The notes beneath the pieces are model-generated. The model did no database searches and was not told where the DNA came from. It saw nothing but the letters and a program-made list of their open reading frames with translations. From Lewinellaceae bacterium (GTDB taxonomy: Bacteria; Bacteroidota; Bacteroidia; Chitinophagales; Saprospiraceae), in the NCBI GenBank assembly GCA_020636405.1, contig JACJXW010000005.1, positions 930,001 to 994,000 on the forward strand: a DNA stretch of 64,000 nt, in the 5' to 3' direction. Shown piece by piece: positions 35,334-44,178 of the stretch (position 1 is its first letter; each line of letters starts with the position of its first letter). Both the position numbers and the translations under genes were made by a program.

Positions 35334-38042
35334 ATGAAAATCAAAAGCTATTTCTCCCGCGGCCTCTTCACTACCTTCACTATGCTCGTTCTTTTTACCG
35401 CTACTTCCACCGCCGCTGACAACGGAAGGGGAAGCGGTTCCTGGGACTACATTCCACCGACGGCGGTTTGTGACGACCGGCTCAATGTATCGCTGACCTC
35501 TGCCGGATCGGCTCTCATTTATGCCGAGGCATTCGATGAAGGCAGCTACGACAACTACTGCCTGGCCAGTGTGAAAGTACGGCGTATGGATCAGCCCTAT
35601 GCCCCCTTCGCCAATTCCGTTATCTTCACTTGTGATGACATCGGACAACTGGTGTCTGTTGAACTCCAGGCCAGAGACTGTGCCGGAAATACCAACTCCT
35701 GCTGGTCGGAGGTGTGGGTGGAAGATAAGATCGGGCCTCAGATCCACTGCCCCTACAACAAAACCATTCCCTGCAACGACCTAAACAACTGGTACGCTAT
35801 GGGACAAGCCTCCGCAACAGATAATTGCGGGGTAGCCAACGTTACTTTCTACGATGTGGATAATACGAATTCCTGCGGTACCGGATACATTACCCGGAGG
35901 TGGAAGGCTACGGATATCTATGGCAATATGTCCATGTGCGATCAAACCATTCACATTATCGATACGACTCCCGTGGTCGTGCTATTCCCTCCGGATACGA
36001 CATTCCACGATTGTATCACTGCTGATGACCTCGACCCGCAGGACCTGCCGGCGCCCTACAGCCAGCCGATCGTACTCTATGAGGACTGCGAGCTCATGGC
36101 TTTCAGCCACGAGGACTGGGTCTTCACCGCGTCACAAAACTCCTGCCTCAAGATCATCCGCCGGTGGAAAGTTATCAACTGGTGCACCTATCAGTACGGT
36201 GGGGATGTAGGAATATGGGAAGACACGCAGATCCTCAAGATACAGGACAATACCCCACCGGTCATCACCTGTCCGGATAATATCGTCAAACCCGTCGGCG
36301 CTAATTGTACAGCAACAGTCACCATGCCCCCTTTGGCCACTGTTGACGACTGTCTGTCGGACATCAATATTCGCATAATGGGAGATCTGGGAGAAGGTTC
36401 TACCTTTACCAGTGTCCCTCCTGGAGAATACAATATGACTTATGTGGCCAAAGACGGGTGCCTCAATACCAGCAGCTGCTCCATCCGTGTCTCGGTTGTA
36501 GACGCCGCGCCCCCGGGGGTGGTTTGCCGCAGTAGCGTATCCTTTCCGCTGATGGCCAATGGCGAGGCCATGTTGTGGGCTTCCGACCTGGAGCAGGGCA
36601 GCAGTGCCGATAATTGTACCGCATACGGCAACCTGGAATTCCGCCTCGGCCTCGAGCCCGCCCCCGGACAGGTGAGCCCGCCGGATGAAGACTTTGTTAC
36701 CTTTACTTGTGCCGATACAGGAGCAAATATAGTAGCGCTTTGGGTGGGCGATGAGGCCGGAAACTGGGATTATTGCCTGGCTACGGCTATCGTGCAGGAT
36801 AACCAGAATGTTTGCGGGCCCCTTCTTACCCGGGCCCGGATCGCGGGATTGGTTACCGACGAGCAGGGAGACGAAGTGCCCGGCGCCGTCGTCCATATCG
36901 ATTCTACTGCGTCCGGCGCATATGAAGCTACGGTAGATAGCCTGGGATGGTATGCCTTTGAAGATATGCCTACGGGCGCCAGTTACCTCCTGCGTCCGGA
37001 AAAAGAAAGCGAACCGCTGGCAGGAGTGACGACCGTAGACCTCATCCTGCTGGCCAAGCACGTCATGGAGGTTGATACGCTCGATACACCCTATCAGTTC
37101 ATCGCTGCGGATATCGACGGCTCCGGGGTTGTGGATATGGACGACCTGGGCTGGCTTCACCGGATGCTACTGGGAATGGAGGTTGAATTTCCCGACAGTA
37201 TTTCCTGGCTTTTTGTGCCCAAGAGCTTCGTCTTTCCGGCAATAGATCCGCTGTCCGTGGATTTCCCGGAAGAACTGGCCATTGATAACCTGAGCGGACA
37301 CAGGGAGGATGCCCATTTTATTGCGGTTAAACGGGGCGATCTCGATGCCAGCCTCATGATTCCGGCCGATTCTGTACAGAACCGCTCCGTTTCTCTGCCG
37401 TTTGCATTAGAAACCACGGATCGCTACTTGCAGGAAGGGGAGAGGGTCGCGGTTCGCCTGTCTCTCCGCGATCAGGAGACGGTTCTCGGTTTATTCCTCA
37501 CCCTGGAGCATGAAGGATTAGCCCTGGAAGAGGTTCTTTTTGATGGATTACCGGGATCGGGCGCCTATCGGGCAGGTAAGGGCCAGTCGGCGATCAGTTG
37601 GGCCGGCGATCAGAACCGCTCTCTGGAGGCAGGGCAGGCCCTGCTTACGCTACGCTTCAAAGCAGAACGGGCAGGCTTGCTGAATGGACGGTTCACCCTG
37701 GGCCGTGAGGCACGGGCATTCAGAACCGACAGTGCGTTGGAAGGTGCTCCGGTAACCCTTCGGTTCAAGACATCAAAAGAGGCCTTCCAACTGGTTAGCG
37801 CCTATCCCAATCCCTTCCGGGATAAGGTGTTCTTAGCGGTTGACATGCCAGAAACAGGATGGGTCAGGTTTTCGGCCTGGGATGCCCGGGGCGCCCTTGT
37901 TCATCAGGAAGAATGGCTGCTGGAGGCCGGCCGTCACGAACGCACTGTCAATGCCGCCGAACTGGGCGGGGCGGGCGCCTACCTTTTCCGGTTGGATTCC
38001 GCTTCCGGCGAAGCCTCCGGGCGGCTGGTCGTATTGCCGTAA
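35334..38042 (+). CDS. HYR-like adhesin with dockerin-like, cohesin-like and T9SS-A domains (short form)
   Basis: This 902-residue protein has the same carboxy plan as the preceding adhesin. After a signal peptide (to ~28) come about four HYR-like modules: TAVCDDRLNVSLTSAGSALI, KIGPQIHCPYNKTIPCNDLN, IQDNTPPVITCPDNIVKPVG. A regulatory-like segment (~505-555) follows. The dockerin-like region (~561-615) reads GVTTVDLILLAKHVMEVDTL and DIDGSGVVDMDDLGWLHRML; the second loop is close to the canonical D-x-D-G-x-G-x-V-x-x-x-D form. A diverged cohesin-like domain (~698-810) and a type A sorting domain (~817-902, VSAYPNPFRDKVFLAVDMPE) complete it. The intact frame and separate terminator suggest an independent transcription unit. 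Confidence 0.88.
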   Translation: MKIKSYFSRGLFTTFTMLVLFTATSTAADNGRGSGSWDYIPPTAVCDDRLNVSLTSAGSALIYAEAFDEGSYDNYCLASVKVRRMDQPYAPFANSVIFTCDDIGQLVSVELQARDCAGNTNSCWSEVWVEDKIGPQIHCPYNKTIPCNDLNNWYAMGQASATDNCGVANVTFYDVDNTNSCGTGYITRRWKATDIYGNMSMCDQTIHIIDTTPVVVLFPPDTTFHDCITADDLDPQDLPAPYSQPIVLYEDCELMAFSHEDWVFTASQNSCLKIIRRWKVINWCTYQYGGDVGIWEDTQILKIQDNTPPVITCPDNIVKPVGANCTATVTMPPLATVDDCLSDINIRIMGDLGEGSTFTSVPPGEYNMTYVAKDGCLNTSSCSIRVSVVDAAPPGVVCRSSVSFPLMANGEAMLWASDLEQGSSADNCTAYGNLEFRLGLEPAPGQVSPPDEDFVTFTCADTGANIVALWVGDEAGNWDYCLATAIVQDNQNVCGPLLTRARIAGLVTDEQGDEVPGAVVHIDSTASGAYEATVDSLGWYAFEDMPTGASYLLRPEKESEPLAGVTTVDLILLAKHVMEVDTLDTPYQFIAADIDGSGVVDMDDLGWLHRMLLGMEVEFPDSISWLFVPKSFVFPAIDPLSVDFPEELAIDNLSGHREDAHFIAVKRGDLDASLMIPADSVQNRSVSLPFALETTDRYLQEGERVAVRLSLRDQETVLGLFLTLEHEGLALEEVLFDGLPGSGAYRAGKGQSAISWAGDQNRSLEAGQALLTLRFKAERAGLLNGRFTLGREARAFRTDSALEGAPVTLRFKTSKEAFQLVSAYPNPFRDKVFLAVDMPETGWVRFSAWDARGALVHQEEWLLEAGRHERTVNAAELGGAGAYLFRLDSASGEASGRLVVLP

Positions 38043-38067
38043 TGGTGTCAGGAAGATACTGTATCCG

Positions 38068-38102
38068 CAGCCGGTTGGCCTTGGAATGAGGCCAACCGGC
38101 TG
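38068..38102 (+). terminator. Perfect 13-bp hairpin after the short adhesin
   Basis: CAGCCGGTTGGCC (38068-38080) pairs perfectly with GGCCAACCGGCTG (38090-38102). No T-run follows, so it may act as a 3' stabilising hairpin or a rho-assisted terminator. Confidence 0.65.
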
Positions 38103-38235
38103 TGTGTTATACAAAAAACGTAACTATTTAGTCCCCTCCGGACGGCATTTCCTGCCTTTGTTTGCCCCAACCTAAAGACAGCAAAGGGCTAAACAACCGC
38201 CAAAAAAACATAGTAAAAAAATATATTGATATTTT

Positions 38236-38267
38236 TTTGTATGTAAGGTTTTAAAATTTTAACTTTG
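38236..38267 (+). promoter_or_regulatory. Bacteroidota-type promoter upstream of yraN
   Basis: TTTG (38236-38239), a 20-bp spacer, then TAACTTTG (38260-38267). This is a full match to the -33/-7 consensus. Transcription would start near 38274 and meet a terminator at 38518-38547, just before yraN at 38562. Confidence 0.65.
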
Positions 38268-38273
38268 GGTCAT

Positions 38274-38547
38274 CCAAAATGAGATCTGCACTCTGCGACT
38301 GCCTGCGGCTGAACCCAGTTGCCGCAGCACACCTTGTCGTACTGTTATTCGCCCCTCGCTGCATTCCCATGAAATATTCAAATAGATCAAAAGGCCTGCC
38401 TTCGGTTACACCGCAAAGGCTAATTCATTATAAGAACCCATTTTAGTATTGTAAATCGGCTACTAGCAACTGGTTATAATTCTGCTGGGCGAAAGCCCAG
38501 AAAAGCATTTGGGATGGCCTCTTCCCTGCAGAGGGAGGAGGTTTTTT
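38274..38547 (+). ncRNA. Possible untranslated RNA or attenuated leader upstream of yraN
   Basis: A consensus promoter (38236-38267) and a terminator-family element (38509-38547) bracket ~270 bp with no coding frame. Near the 3' end a GAAA-tetraloop hairpin, CTGGGC-GAAA-GCCCAG (38485-38500), directly precedes the terminator. Either a stable small RNA is made here, or yraN is controlled by attenuation in this leader. I cannot match it to a known RNA family (6S, SRP, tmRNA and RNase P features were not seen). Start and end are inferred from the flanking signals. Confidence 0.35.
38509..38547 (+). terminator. Terminator element, family copy 3
   Basis: CCTCTTCCC (38518-38526) pairs with GGGAGGAGG (38533-38541, one wobble), followed by six T. 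The leading TTGGGATGG is shared with copies at 29571 and 30281. It lies 15 bp upstream of the yraN start and so would stop any transcript entering from upstream. Confidence 0.75.
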
Positions 38548-38561
38548 GTATATTTAGCAGC

Positions 38562-38933
38562 ATGGCGCGTCACAACGAAGTGGGAAAGAAAGGCGAATCC
38601 CTGGCCCGTTACTATCTGGAAGAACAGGGTTACCGTATACTGGAAGCGAACTGGCGTTACCGGCGGGCGGAGGTAGACCTCATTGCAATGGACGGCCCGG
38701 TATTGGTTTTCGTGGAAGTAAAGACCAGGGCTTCCGACGCCTTCGGTAAACCAGAGGAATTTGTGACTACCCAAAAGGAAAAGCTGATCGTCGACGCCGC
38801 CATTGCCTACATGGAGGCTATTGGGCACGACTGGGAGCTGCGCTTTGACATTATTTCCATCCTTTACCAGAACGATAGCGATTACCAGCTGGAACACTTC
38901 AGGGATGCCTTTTTTCCTGGCCTGGAAGGGTAG
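38562..38933 (+). CDS. YraN family (UPF0102) endonuclease-like protein
   Basis: The 123-residue protein has the family pattern: an amino stretch NEVGKKGESLARYYLEEQGY, then RRAEVDLIAMDG, then LVFVEVKTRASDAFGKPEEF. The E...D...E-V-K series matches the PD-(D/E)XK-type nuclease core. Function in the cell is not settled for the family; a DNA-processing role is assumed. The start at 38562 (MARHNEV) is chosen over an upstream ATG at 38514, because that one lies inside the terminator element. It is convergent with the lipoprotein gene at 38958. Confidence 0.9.
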   Translation: MARHNEVGKKGESLARYYLEEQGYRILEANWRYRRAEVDLIAMDGPVLVFVEVKTRASDAFGKPEEFVTTQKEKLIVDAAIAYMEAIGHDWELRFDIISILYQNDSDYQLEHFRDAFFPGLEG

Positions 38934-38957
38934 GGGGCAGCTCTCACACCTCCTGTT

Positions 38958-39845
38958 TCACTCTTCGTCTTCGGCCACTCCCAGGAGTTGTGCCCAGCGA
39001 TTGGCCATCGCTTGTCCCCGTTCATCGGGAATCAGCAGGCGGAGTTGTTCTACTGGTTTCTTCTCCTTCAGAAAATGCTCGAATGCCTTTACCTGTTCAT
39101 CCACCCATTCGTTGGCCTTTACCCGGGCAGCACGGTTGGTTTGCGGGTCAAGCGCAGGGTCTTTTGTGATGCAGGTGAACAGGAAATCATTGGTATCGCT
39201 CCAGGTTTTTAGCCCGGCCAGCTGAGACATGATGAAGTAAGCCGATAGCTCTTCATTGGAAGCCACTGAGGACTGAACATCGGCAATTTTCCAAATGGCT
39301 TTTTCCAACCGGGCCATTTTGTCGGGGTCAGGATCATAAATGAATTCCAGGCAGTGTGCTTTGCCGGCTTCAAACGAAGGAGCAGAGCGGTGAAAGGCAT
39401 AGAGGGTGTCTTTCATCCGGCCGATCTCCATGAGTGCAGGCAAAGCCTTCATCAGCGCCTTATCCCGGGGCAGCCTGATCCCACCCTTTTCCATTTTCTC
39501 TAACTCGTCCAATGCATCGGATGCAGACTTCTCGGCTTTACCATACAGCCCCAGTTTCCATTCACAAAGCGCTTTTATGGTATAGGCTGTGCCCAGGACG
39601 TTGTCCGCACTCAGTCCCTTCTTGTTGTTCAGCGCTTTGTCCAACTCGGCATAGGCGAGGGTGTAATGCGTGGAGGGGGAGGCCGAAATGTCAGTTTGGG
39701 GGCTGAACCTGAGTTGGTTTTCCAGTGCGGCTCCCCGGTTGAAGCTGTTTTGGGCACGGTCGAGGTGGATGAGGTGTCCGCAGCTCGAAAACAGGGCCAG
39801 GCCAGTGAGCAGGAGGAAAAGACGAAGTTGTTTTTTAGATACCAT
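38958..39845 (-). CDS. Lipoprotein of unknown function (helical, TPR-like)
   Basis: The 295-residue product begins MVSKKQLRLFLLLTGLALFS with a lipobox ending in Cys at ~21 (LFSSCG). An alternative ATG at 39869 would overlap the upstream stop. The mature part is alpha-helical with TPR-like spacing (YAELDKALNNKKGLSADNVL, KALCEWKLGLYGKAEKSASD) but no scored repeat. The gene follows the 1125-residue repeat protein by 10 bp and is surely co-transcribed, so the two likely act together. I cannot name a family. Predicted to sit in a membrane facing the periplasm or outside. Confidence 0.75.
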   Translation of the reverse strand: MVSKKQLRLFLLLTGLALFSSCGHLIHLDRAQNSFNRGAALENQLRFSPQTDISASPSTHYTLAYAELDKALNNKKGLSADNVLGTAYTIKALCEWKLGLYGKAEKSASDALDELEKMEKGGIRLPRDKALMKALPALMEIGRMKDTLYAFHRSAPSFEAGKAHCLEFIYDPDPDKMARLEKAIWKIADVQSSVASNEELSAYFIMSQLAGLKTWSDTNDFLFTCITKDPALDPQTNRAARVKANEWVDEQVKAFEHFLKEKKPVEQLRLLIPDERGQAMANRWAQLLGVAEDEE

Positions 39846-39855
39846 ATTTAAGGCT

Positions 39856-42800
39856 TTATGTGTTTTCATTTTCCAATGTTTCCAGGACATCGTCCAGGGT
39901 TTGGGAGAGATCCTGTTTCCAGGCGGATATCACTGCCCGTATGCTGTCCAGTGCGCGGTCGACATCTTCCTTGCTGCCGGGCGTTTCTGAAATGAAAAGC
40001 AGGAAGTAATCGATGACACCGGTGATCACCTCTGCCTGGCTCAGCCTCCAAATGCTTTCCTCTTCACCGTTTTCGTCATAGATCACCATGAATAAGGATT
40101 CCAGAGAGTATCGGAGCATGATCTGTTTTCGTCCTCCGGCCTGGGTTTGTATCTTGACGATGAACTGCCGTTGCCGGCGTGCAGCTTCCAGCGCACTTTC
40201 GAGCATGTGCCGGAAAACGACATAAGGCAGTTTCCTGGCCGAAGAAACGACTTCCATGGCACGGAATATGGCGTCCAGTACCTCATAGACTACCTCCTCT
40301 GCCTGTATCCACTGCGGATACTCCACCACGGCTTCGAAGACGATCTCAAGGGCCTCAGCGATCTGGTTGTTGGACAACCTCGGTTTCCATTTTCCCGACC
40401 GTGGTTTTTCTGCAATAGCCTTGAGCACTTCGCGGCTGGCGAGCACCAGCAGGTGCTCAGGCTTGGACTGATCGGGGTCAAAGACGAGGCCGAGGTGTTC
40501 GCCGGTGTAATGAAGGGTCAGCCGGATCAGTTCCGGCAATAGTTCCGGGCGGCTTATTCCGGAATCCTTTAATGCGGTAGCTGCGTCGCCTACAATGGCT
40601 TTCAGCGCCTGGCCGTGGGTAACTAATTCGGGTTGCTGGGCCAGAACGGTAAGGGCTGATTCCACCAACTGTTCGGCCAGTTCCTCATTGAAGCCCGCCG
40701 TGTAATCTATTCCATTATTGTCGAACAATATCAGGTCGGCCAGGATCAGTCCCCGTTTGTTGGGATGATGGGCCATGACCACAGAGAGGATGTAATCCAG
40801 CAGTCCTTGCAGCATCCGGATGCGGCCGGGGCCGGTAGTACTTTGATTGTGAAACACAAAAGCGAAAACCAGATCCAGTGCCCTTCCCAGGATGGCCTTC
40901 TCCTGGCTGTCCCCGGCAAAAGCTATTTTCCCCAGGACCTGAGGGCTGGCGGCAACGAGTTTCAGGTTGAGTTGCACCAGGGTTTCCAGCGTACCCGGCG
41001 CCAGCCGTTCGTCTTTGGGGATCTGCGCCAGGGCGGCAAAAGTAGCGTCCAGCATTTCGGCAAGGAGCGGGTTGCCATTCAATTCCTGATTGATCCAGAA
41101 GGGATGGGCAACCGTTTCTTCCAGCAAATCCTCGATCAGGGTTTGGGCCATTAGGGGGCTTATTTCCGGGCGCCAGTTGCCCTGGCTGTCCTGGTTTGAT
41201 AAGGCGGTGAGGATGTGTTTCAGTGCAATGGTGAGCAGGTGTTGAGGTTCATCCTGTCCGGCATTGATGACCAGGTTGGCGTTCTGTGCGGTATGTTCCA
41301 GTAAAAGTTGTACCAAAAAGGGAAGCAATCCCGGCTGGTTGAGTTTAGCGCTGTTAATGGAGCCTGCCACACCGGCAAGGATATGTTTCAGGCCTTCGTG
41401 CCTGGCCAGCAGCTCCGGGTGATTAGACAAGGTGTCGAAGGCAGCGTCGAGCAGTTCATCGAGCAGTTCCCGGTCCAACCCTTCCGAGAGATCCACTCCA
41501 CTGTCGAAGAGGATGAGGTCGATCAGGACCAGGCCGCGGCGGCCCGGGTGTTGGCGAAGAACTACGTCGAGAATATACTCGGTCAGTTCGGCCATGAGTT
41601 CCATCCTGTTGATGTTGGGCCCGGCGTCCTGAGGGAAGATGCAGGTAAAAGCCAGTTCCAGTGCTTTATCCAGGATGACGGCCATTTCTGAACCGGGAGA
41701 ATCTTCATCGGCGTTTTCTTGCTTTACGGGCCATTCTATCTTTTCCAGTACCTTTCGGCTGGTAAGGACGGCCTGCATATTGAGGCGGATCAGCCAGCGG
41801 ATGGTTTCCGCTGTCAGCCGTGCTTCCTTGGGTATACGGCTGAGGCTGCTGAAGGTAATGTCCAGCACCTCTGCCAAAATAGAGTCCTGGTTAGCCTTAT
41901 CGGTGACCCAGGAGGGGTTCTGTACGGCCTCATCGAGCAGTTCGTAGACGAGTCCCAGCAGGTTGGCCTTGGTCAGTACCGGCCGCCAGGGTGCGTCTCC
42001 ATGTTTTTGGGAAAGTATGCCCAGCAGTTGTTTGACGGCACTAACCAGCAGATGTTCGGGGCCATTGGCGCCCGGGCGCCAGAGGAGTTCCATATTGCCG
42101 GCCGACTGTTCGAGGACGATGCGGGCCAATTCGGGGATCAGCCCTTGCTTTTGGAATCCTTTATCTTCAACCGCGTTGGCTACCTCGCTTACGATTGCCT
42201 GAATGCCCTGGTTGCCGCTGATGAAATTGGGATGTTCTGCCACGATCTGCATACTGGCCCGCGTAATCCCGTTAAGGGTATCGGCTGAGATGGCGTTGCG
42301 CCATTGTATCCTGGAATCTTCCGTATCGGAACCCAGAATAGCATCGAGCAGCGCCAGTCCGGTAGATTGAATGATATCGGAAACCGGTTTATTGGTATTG
42401 AAGAGGGCTTCCGGAGATTTGAATACGAATGTCCCGGCATTATTGATCATACTGCGAAGCACCAATTGGCCCCAGTTGGTGGCTTCCTCCCGCTGCTCCC
42501 TGTCCAGTTCTTTAAAACGCCGGTAAAGGTCGTTGGTTATGCCTTTGGCCGTTTCTTTGATAAAGAGCTGGAGCTTTGGGTCTTCGGCGATTTCCGGGCT
42601 AAGTTCAGCAAAGGATTCCGCAGCAGCAGCAAAGAGCCGCGGGACGAGCTTTTGGCTGGCCTCCAGTTTGATGTCTTTGCTTTCGCTGAAGTCGATCTCG
42701 TCAAAGGCGGAAAGGAAATGGAACAATATGCGGCCCTGAGCGGATTCGACGTTCAGGGCGCCCGGCGTTTGAATAAAATAGTCGATCCCGATTTCCACCA

Positions 42801-43233
42801 GGGAGCCGGCCACCAGTTGTAAAACGGTTTCGTGGCCGGAGCCATTCTCCCATTGCCGGATGCGGAACAGGTTGATCATATCTCCGGCGTTCATTTCCGG
42901 CCTTTTCTCCCGGTCGGGCAGGTGCAGGGCGTGTAACAGGCAGTAAAACTCCTTGTATTCCTTGAACTGTTCTTCTGGCAATTCTCTCAGCAGATTGGCA
43001 TCTTCATGCAATTTTCCAAGCCGGGCAATCTCTCTGGGGTAATGTCCGTGGTCATTGAAGAAATTGCGGATGGTATTGAATTTGATTTCCGTATTGAAAT
43101 CGGGCAGCGGGAGGGCCAGCGCTTTTCCCCGAATACTCTGCGCATATGCTCTTCGGATGTTGTGGCTGAGTTTGATGGCGGAGTTGATGGCGAAGATGAT
43201 GCCCTGGGCGGTTAAATTGGCGGTAGCAGCCAT
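39856..43233 (-). CDS. Large helical protein with three long internal repeats, unknown function
   Basis: The 1125-residue protein is not recognised. After an amino domain (1-~330) it contains three related ~260-280-residue units, each with the order ...IVAEHPNFISGNQGIQAIVS..., a Leu-rich E-LLLE-T or IVLEQSAG helix, a P-E/Q-HLL segment (GPEHLLVSAVKQLLGILS; EPQHLLTIALKHILTALS; KPEHLLVLASREVLKAIA), WRP or WKP, and a WI/WV segment (PSWVTDKANQ; PFWINQELNG; PQWIQAEEVV). Repeats two and three keep HPELLARHEG/QPELVTHGQA. A hydrophobic amino end (IIFAINSAIKLSHNI) is not a clear signal peptide. The downstream lipoprotein gene is coupled. No known enzyme motif is visible; a scaffold role is a guess. Confidence 0.8.
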   Translation of the reverse strand: MAATANLTAQGIIFAINSAIKLSHNIRRAYAQSIRGKALALPLPDFNTEIKFNTIRNFFNDHGHYPREIARLGKLHEDANLLRELPEEQFKEYKEFYCLLHALHLPDREKRPEMNAGDMINLFRIRQWENGSGHETVLQLVAGSLVEIGIDYFIQTPGALNVESAQGRILFHFLSAFDEIDFSESKDIKLEASQKLVPRLFAAAAESFAELSPEIAEDPKLQLFIKETAKGITNDLYRRFKELDREQREEATNWGQLVLRSMINNAGTFVFKSPEALFNTNKPVSDIIQSTGLALLDAILGSDTEDSRIQWRNAISADTLNGITRASMQIVAEHPNFISGNQGIQAIVSEVANAVEDKGFQKQGLIPELARIVLEQSAGNMELLWRPGANGPEHLLVSAVKQLLGILSQKHGDAPWRPVLTKANLLGLVYELLDEAVQNPSWVTDKANQDSILAEVLDITFSSLSRIPKEARLTAETIRWLIRLNMQAVLTSRKVLEKIEWPVKQENADEDSPGSEMAVILDKALELAFTCIFPQDAGPNINRMELMAELTEYILDVVLRQHPGRRGLVLIDLILFDSGVDLSEGLDRELLDELLDAAFDTLSNHPELLARHEGLKHILAGVAGSINSAKLNQPGLLPFLVQLLLEHTAQNANLVINAGQDEPQHLLTIALKHILTALSNQDSQGNWRPEISPLMAQTLIEDLLEETVAHPFWINQELNGNPLLAEMLDATFAALAQIPKDERLAPGTLETLVQLNLKLVAASPQVLGKIAFAGDSQEKAILGRALDLVFAFVFHNQSTTGPGRIRMLQGLLDYILSVVMAHHPNKRGLILADLILFDNNGIDYTAGFNEELAEQLVESALTVLAQQPELVTHGQALKAIVGDAATALKDSGISRPELLPELIRLTLHYTGEHLGLVFDPDQSKPEHLLVLASREVLKAIAEKPRSGKWKPRLSNNQIAEALEIVFEAVVEYPQWIQAEEVVYEVLDAIFRAMEVVSSARKLPYVVFRHMLESALEAARRQRQFIVKIQTQAGGRKQIMLRYSLESLFMVIYDENGEEESIWRLSQAEVITGVIDYFLLFISETPGSKEDVDRALDSIRAVISAWKQDLSQTLDDVLETLENENT

Positions 43234-43429
43234 TGAGCTATTATTGTTTTATGGTTTTAGTATTGCTTTTGAAGGGTGGTGTTTTTTGCTTTCACCTGCT
43301 TGCCTTCTATACTTTTTAGTTGATTTTTCCAGGCTTAAGCCAAATTACGCAAAAATCAGGGAATTGTTACTTTGCGGACTCCCGGGAAGGGGTAGCGGGA
43401 GAGCCTATTAAAAGGAAAATAAATATCTC

Positions 43430-44008
43430 TTAGATCCCCAGGAATTCTCCCCGGGTGAGGCCGAAGAGCATGACGTCGATGGTTTCGCCACTGGTTTTTT
43501 TAAAATCGGCTCTCAGGTCACCTTCCCGGCGAAAGCCCAGTTTTCGGGCTAATCGCTGGCTGGGCGTGTTGTCCATAGCTGTTCGGATGTAGATCTTCTC
43601 CAGTTCCAACTGGTGAAAGGCAAAGCGAAGTAACGCTTTCACGGATTCTGTCATTAACCCTTTGCCGGCATGCTCCTTATCGATGAAGTAGTTGAGTTCC
43701 GCTTTGGGCACCCGCCAGTCGATATGCAGGAGCCGCATCATACCGATGAGGGTGGCGCTCTTGTTTTCCCAGACCCCAAAAGCGTATTCCTTCTGCAGGA
43801 GCCATCCGGCCAGCATTTCCCGTACGAAGTATTCGGCGCTCTCTTTGTCCCGTATGGCTTCCATGGTCCTGGGGAAATGGTCTTCCAGGCGGCTGTAATT
43901 GTCCTGGGTAAGGTTGTAGAGCGCTTCCCCTTCGTTTTCCCGGAAGCGCCGGGCTACAGTGCGCGGCGCTACCAGTGCAGTATCAATTTGGAGCAATCGA
44001 GCTTGCAT
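43430..44008 (-). CDS. GNAT family acetyltransferase (RimJ/RimL-like)
   Basis: The 192-residue protein shows the GNAT core order: GMMRLLHIDWRVPKAELNYF (beta4), DKEHAGKGLMTESVKALLRF (the acetyl-CoA pyrophosphate loop, with H-x-G-K-G-x-x-T), and IYIRTAMDNTPSQRLARKLG then FRREGDLR near the end. The family transfers acetyl groups from acetyl-CoA to protein amino-termini or small amines; the substrate here is unknown. It is a single-gene unit with no clear operon partner. Confidence 0.88.
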   Translation of the reverse strand: MQARLLQIDTALVAPRTVARRFRENEGEALYNLTQDNYSRLEDHFPRTMEAIRDKESAEYFVREMLAGWLLQKEYAFGVWENKSATLIGMMRLLHIDWRVPKAELNYFIDKEHAGKGLMTESVKALLRFAFHQLELEKIYIRTAMDNTPSQRLARKLGFRREGDLRADFKKTSGETIDVMLFGLTRGEFLGI

Positions 44009-44083
44009 GTGTCCTGATTTCTGTTTCTAAGCTATTATACGCCGATTTCGGGAGATGTGGGAGGAAGGAAAGGCAAAATCCAT

Positions 44084-44091
44084 TACTTTTG
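44084..44091 (+). promoter_or_regulatory. Possible -7 element for the first cyclase gene
   Basis: TACTTTTG matches TAnnTTTG, 87 bp before the cyclase start at 44179. A -33 TTTG at the usual distance is not present, so only the -7 half supports it. Confidence 0.35.
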
Positions 44092-44178
44092 TTAAACTAA
44101 AATGTATTGCGGCCGATTTGCTTGTCCGGAAACGGATAAAAGGGCCGTCGGATCAAATACGGTGACAAGCAGGTTCGT

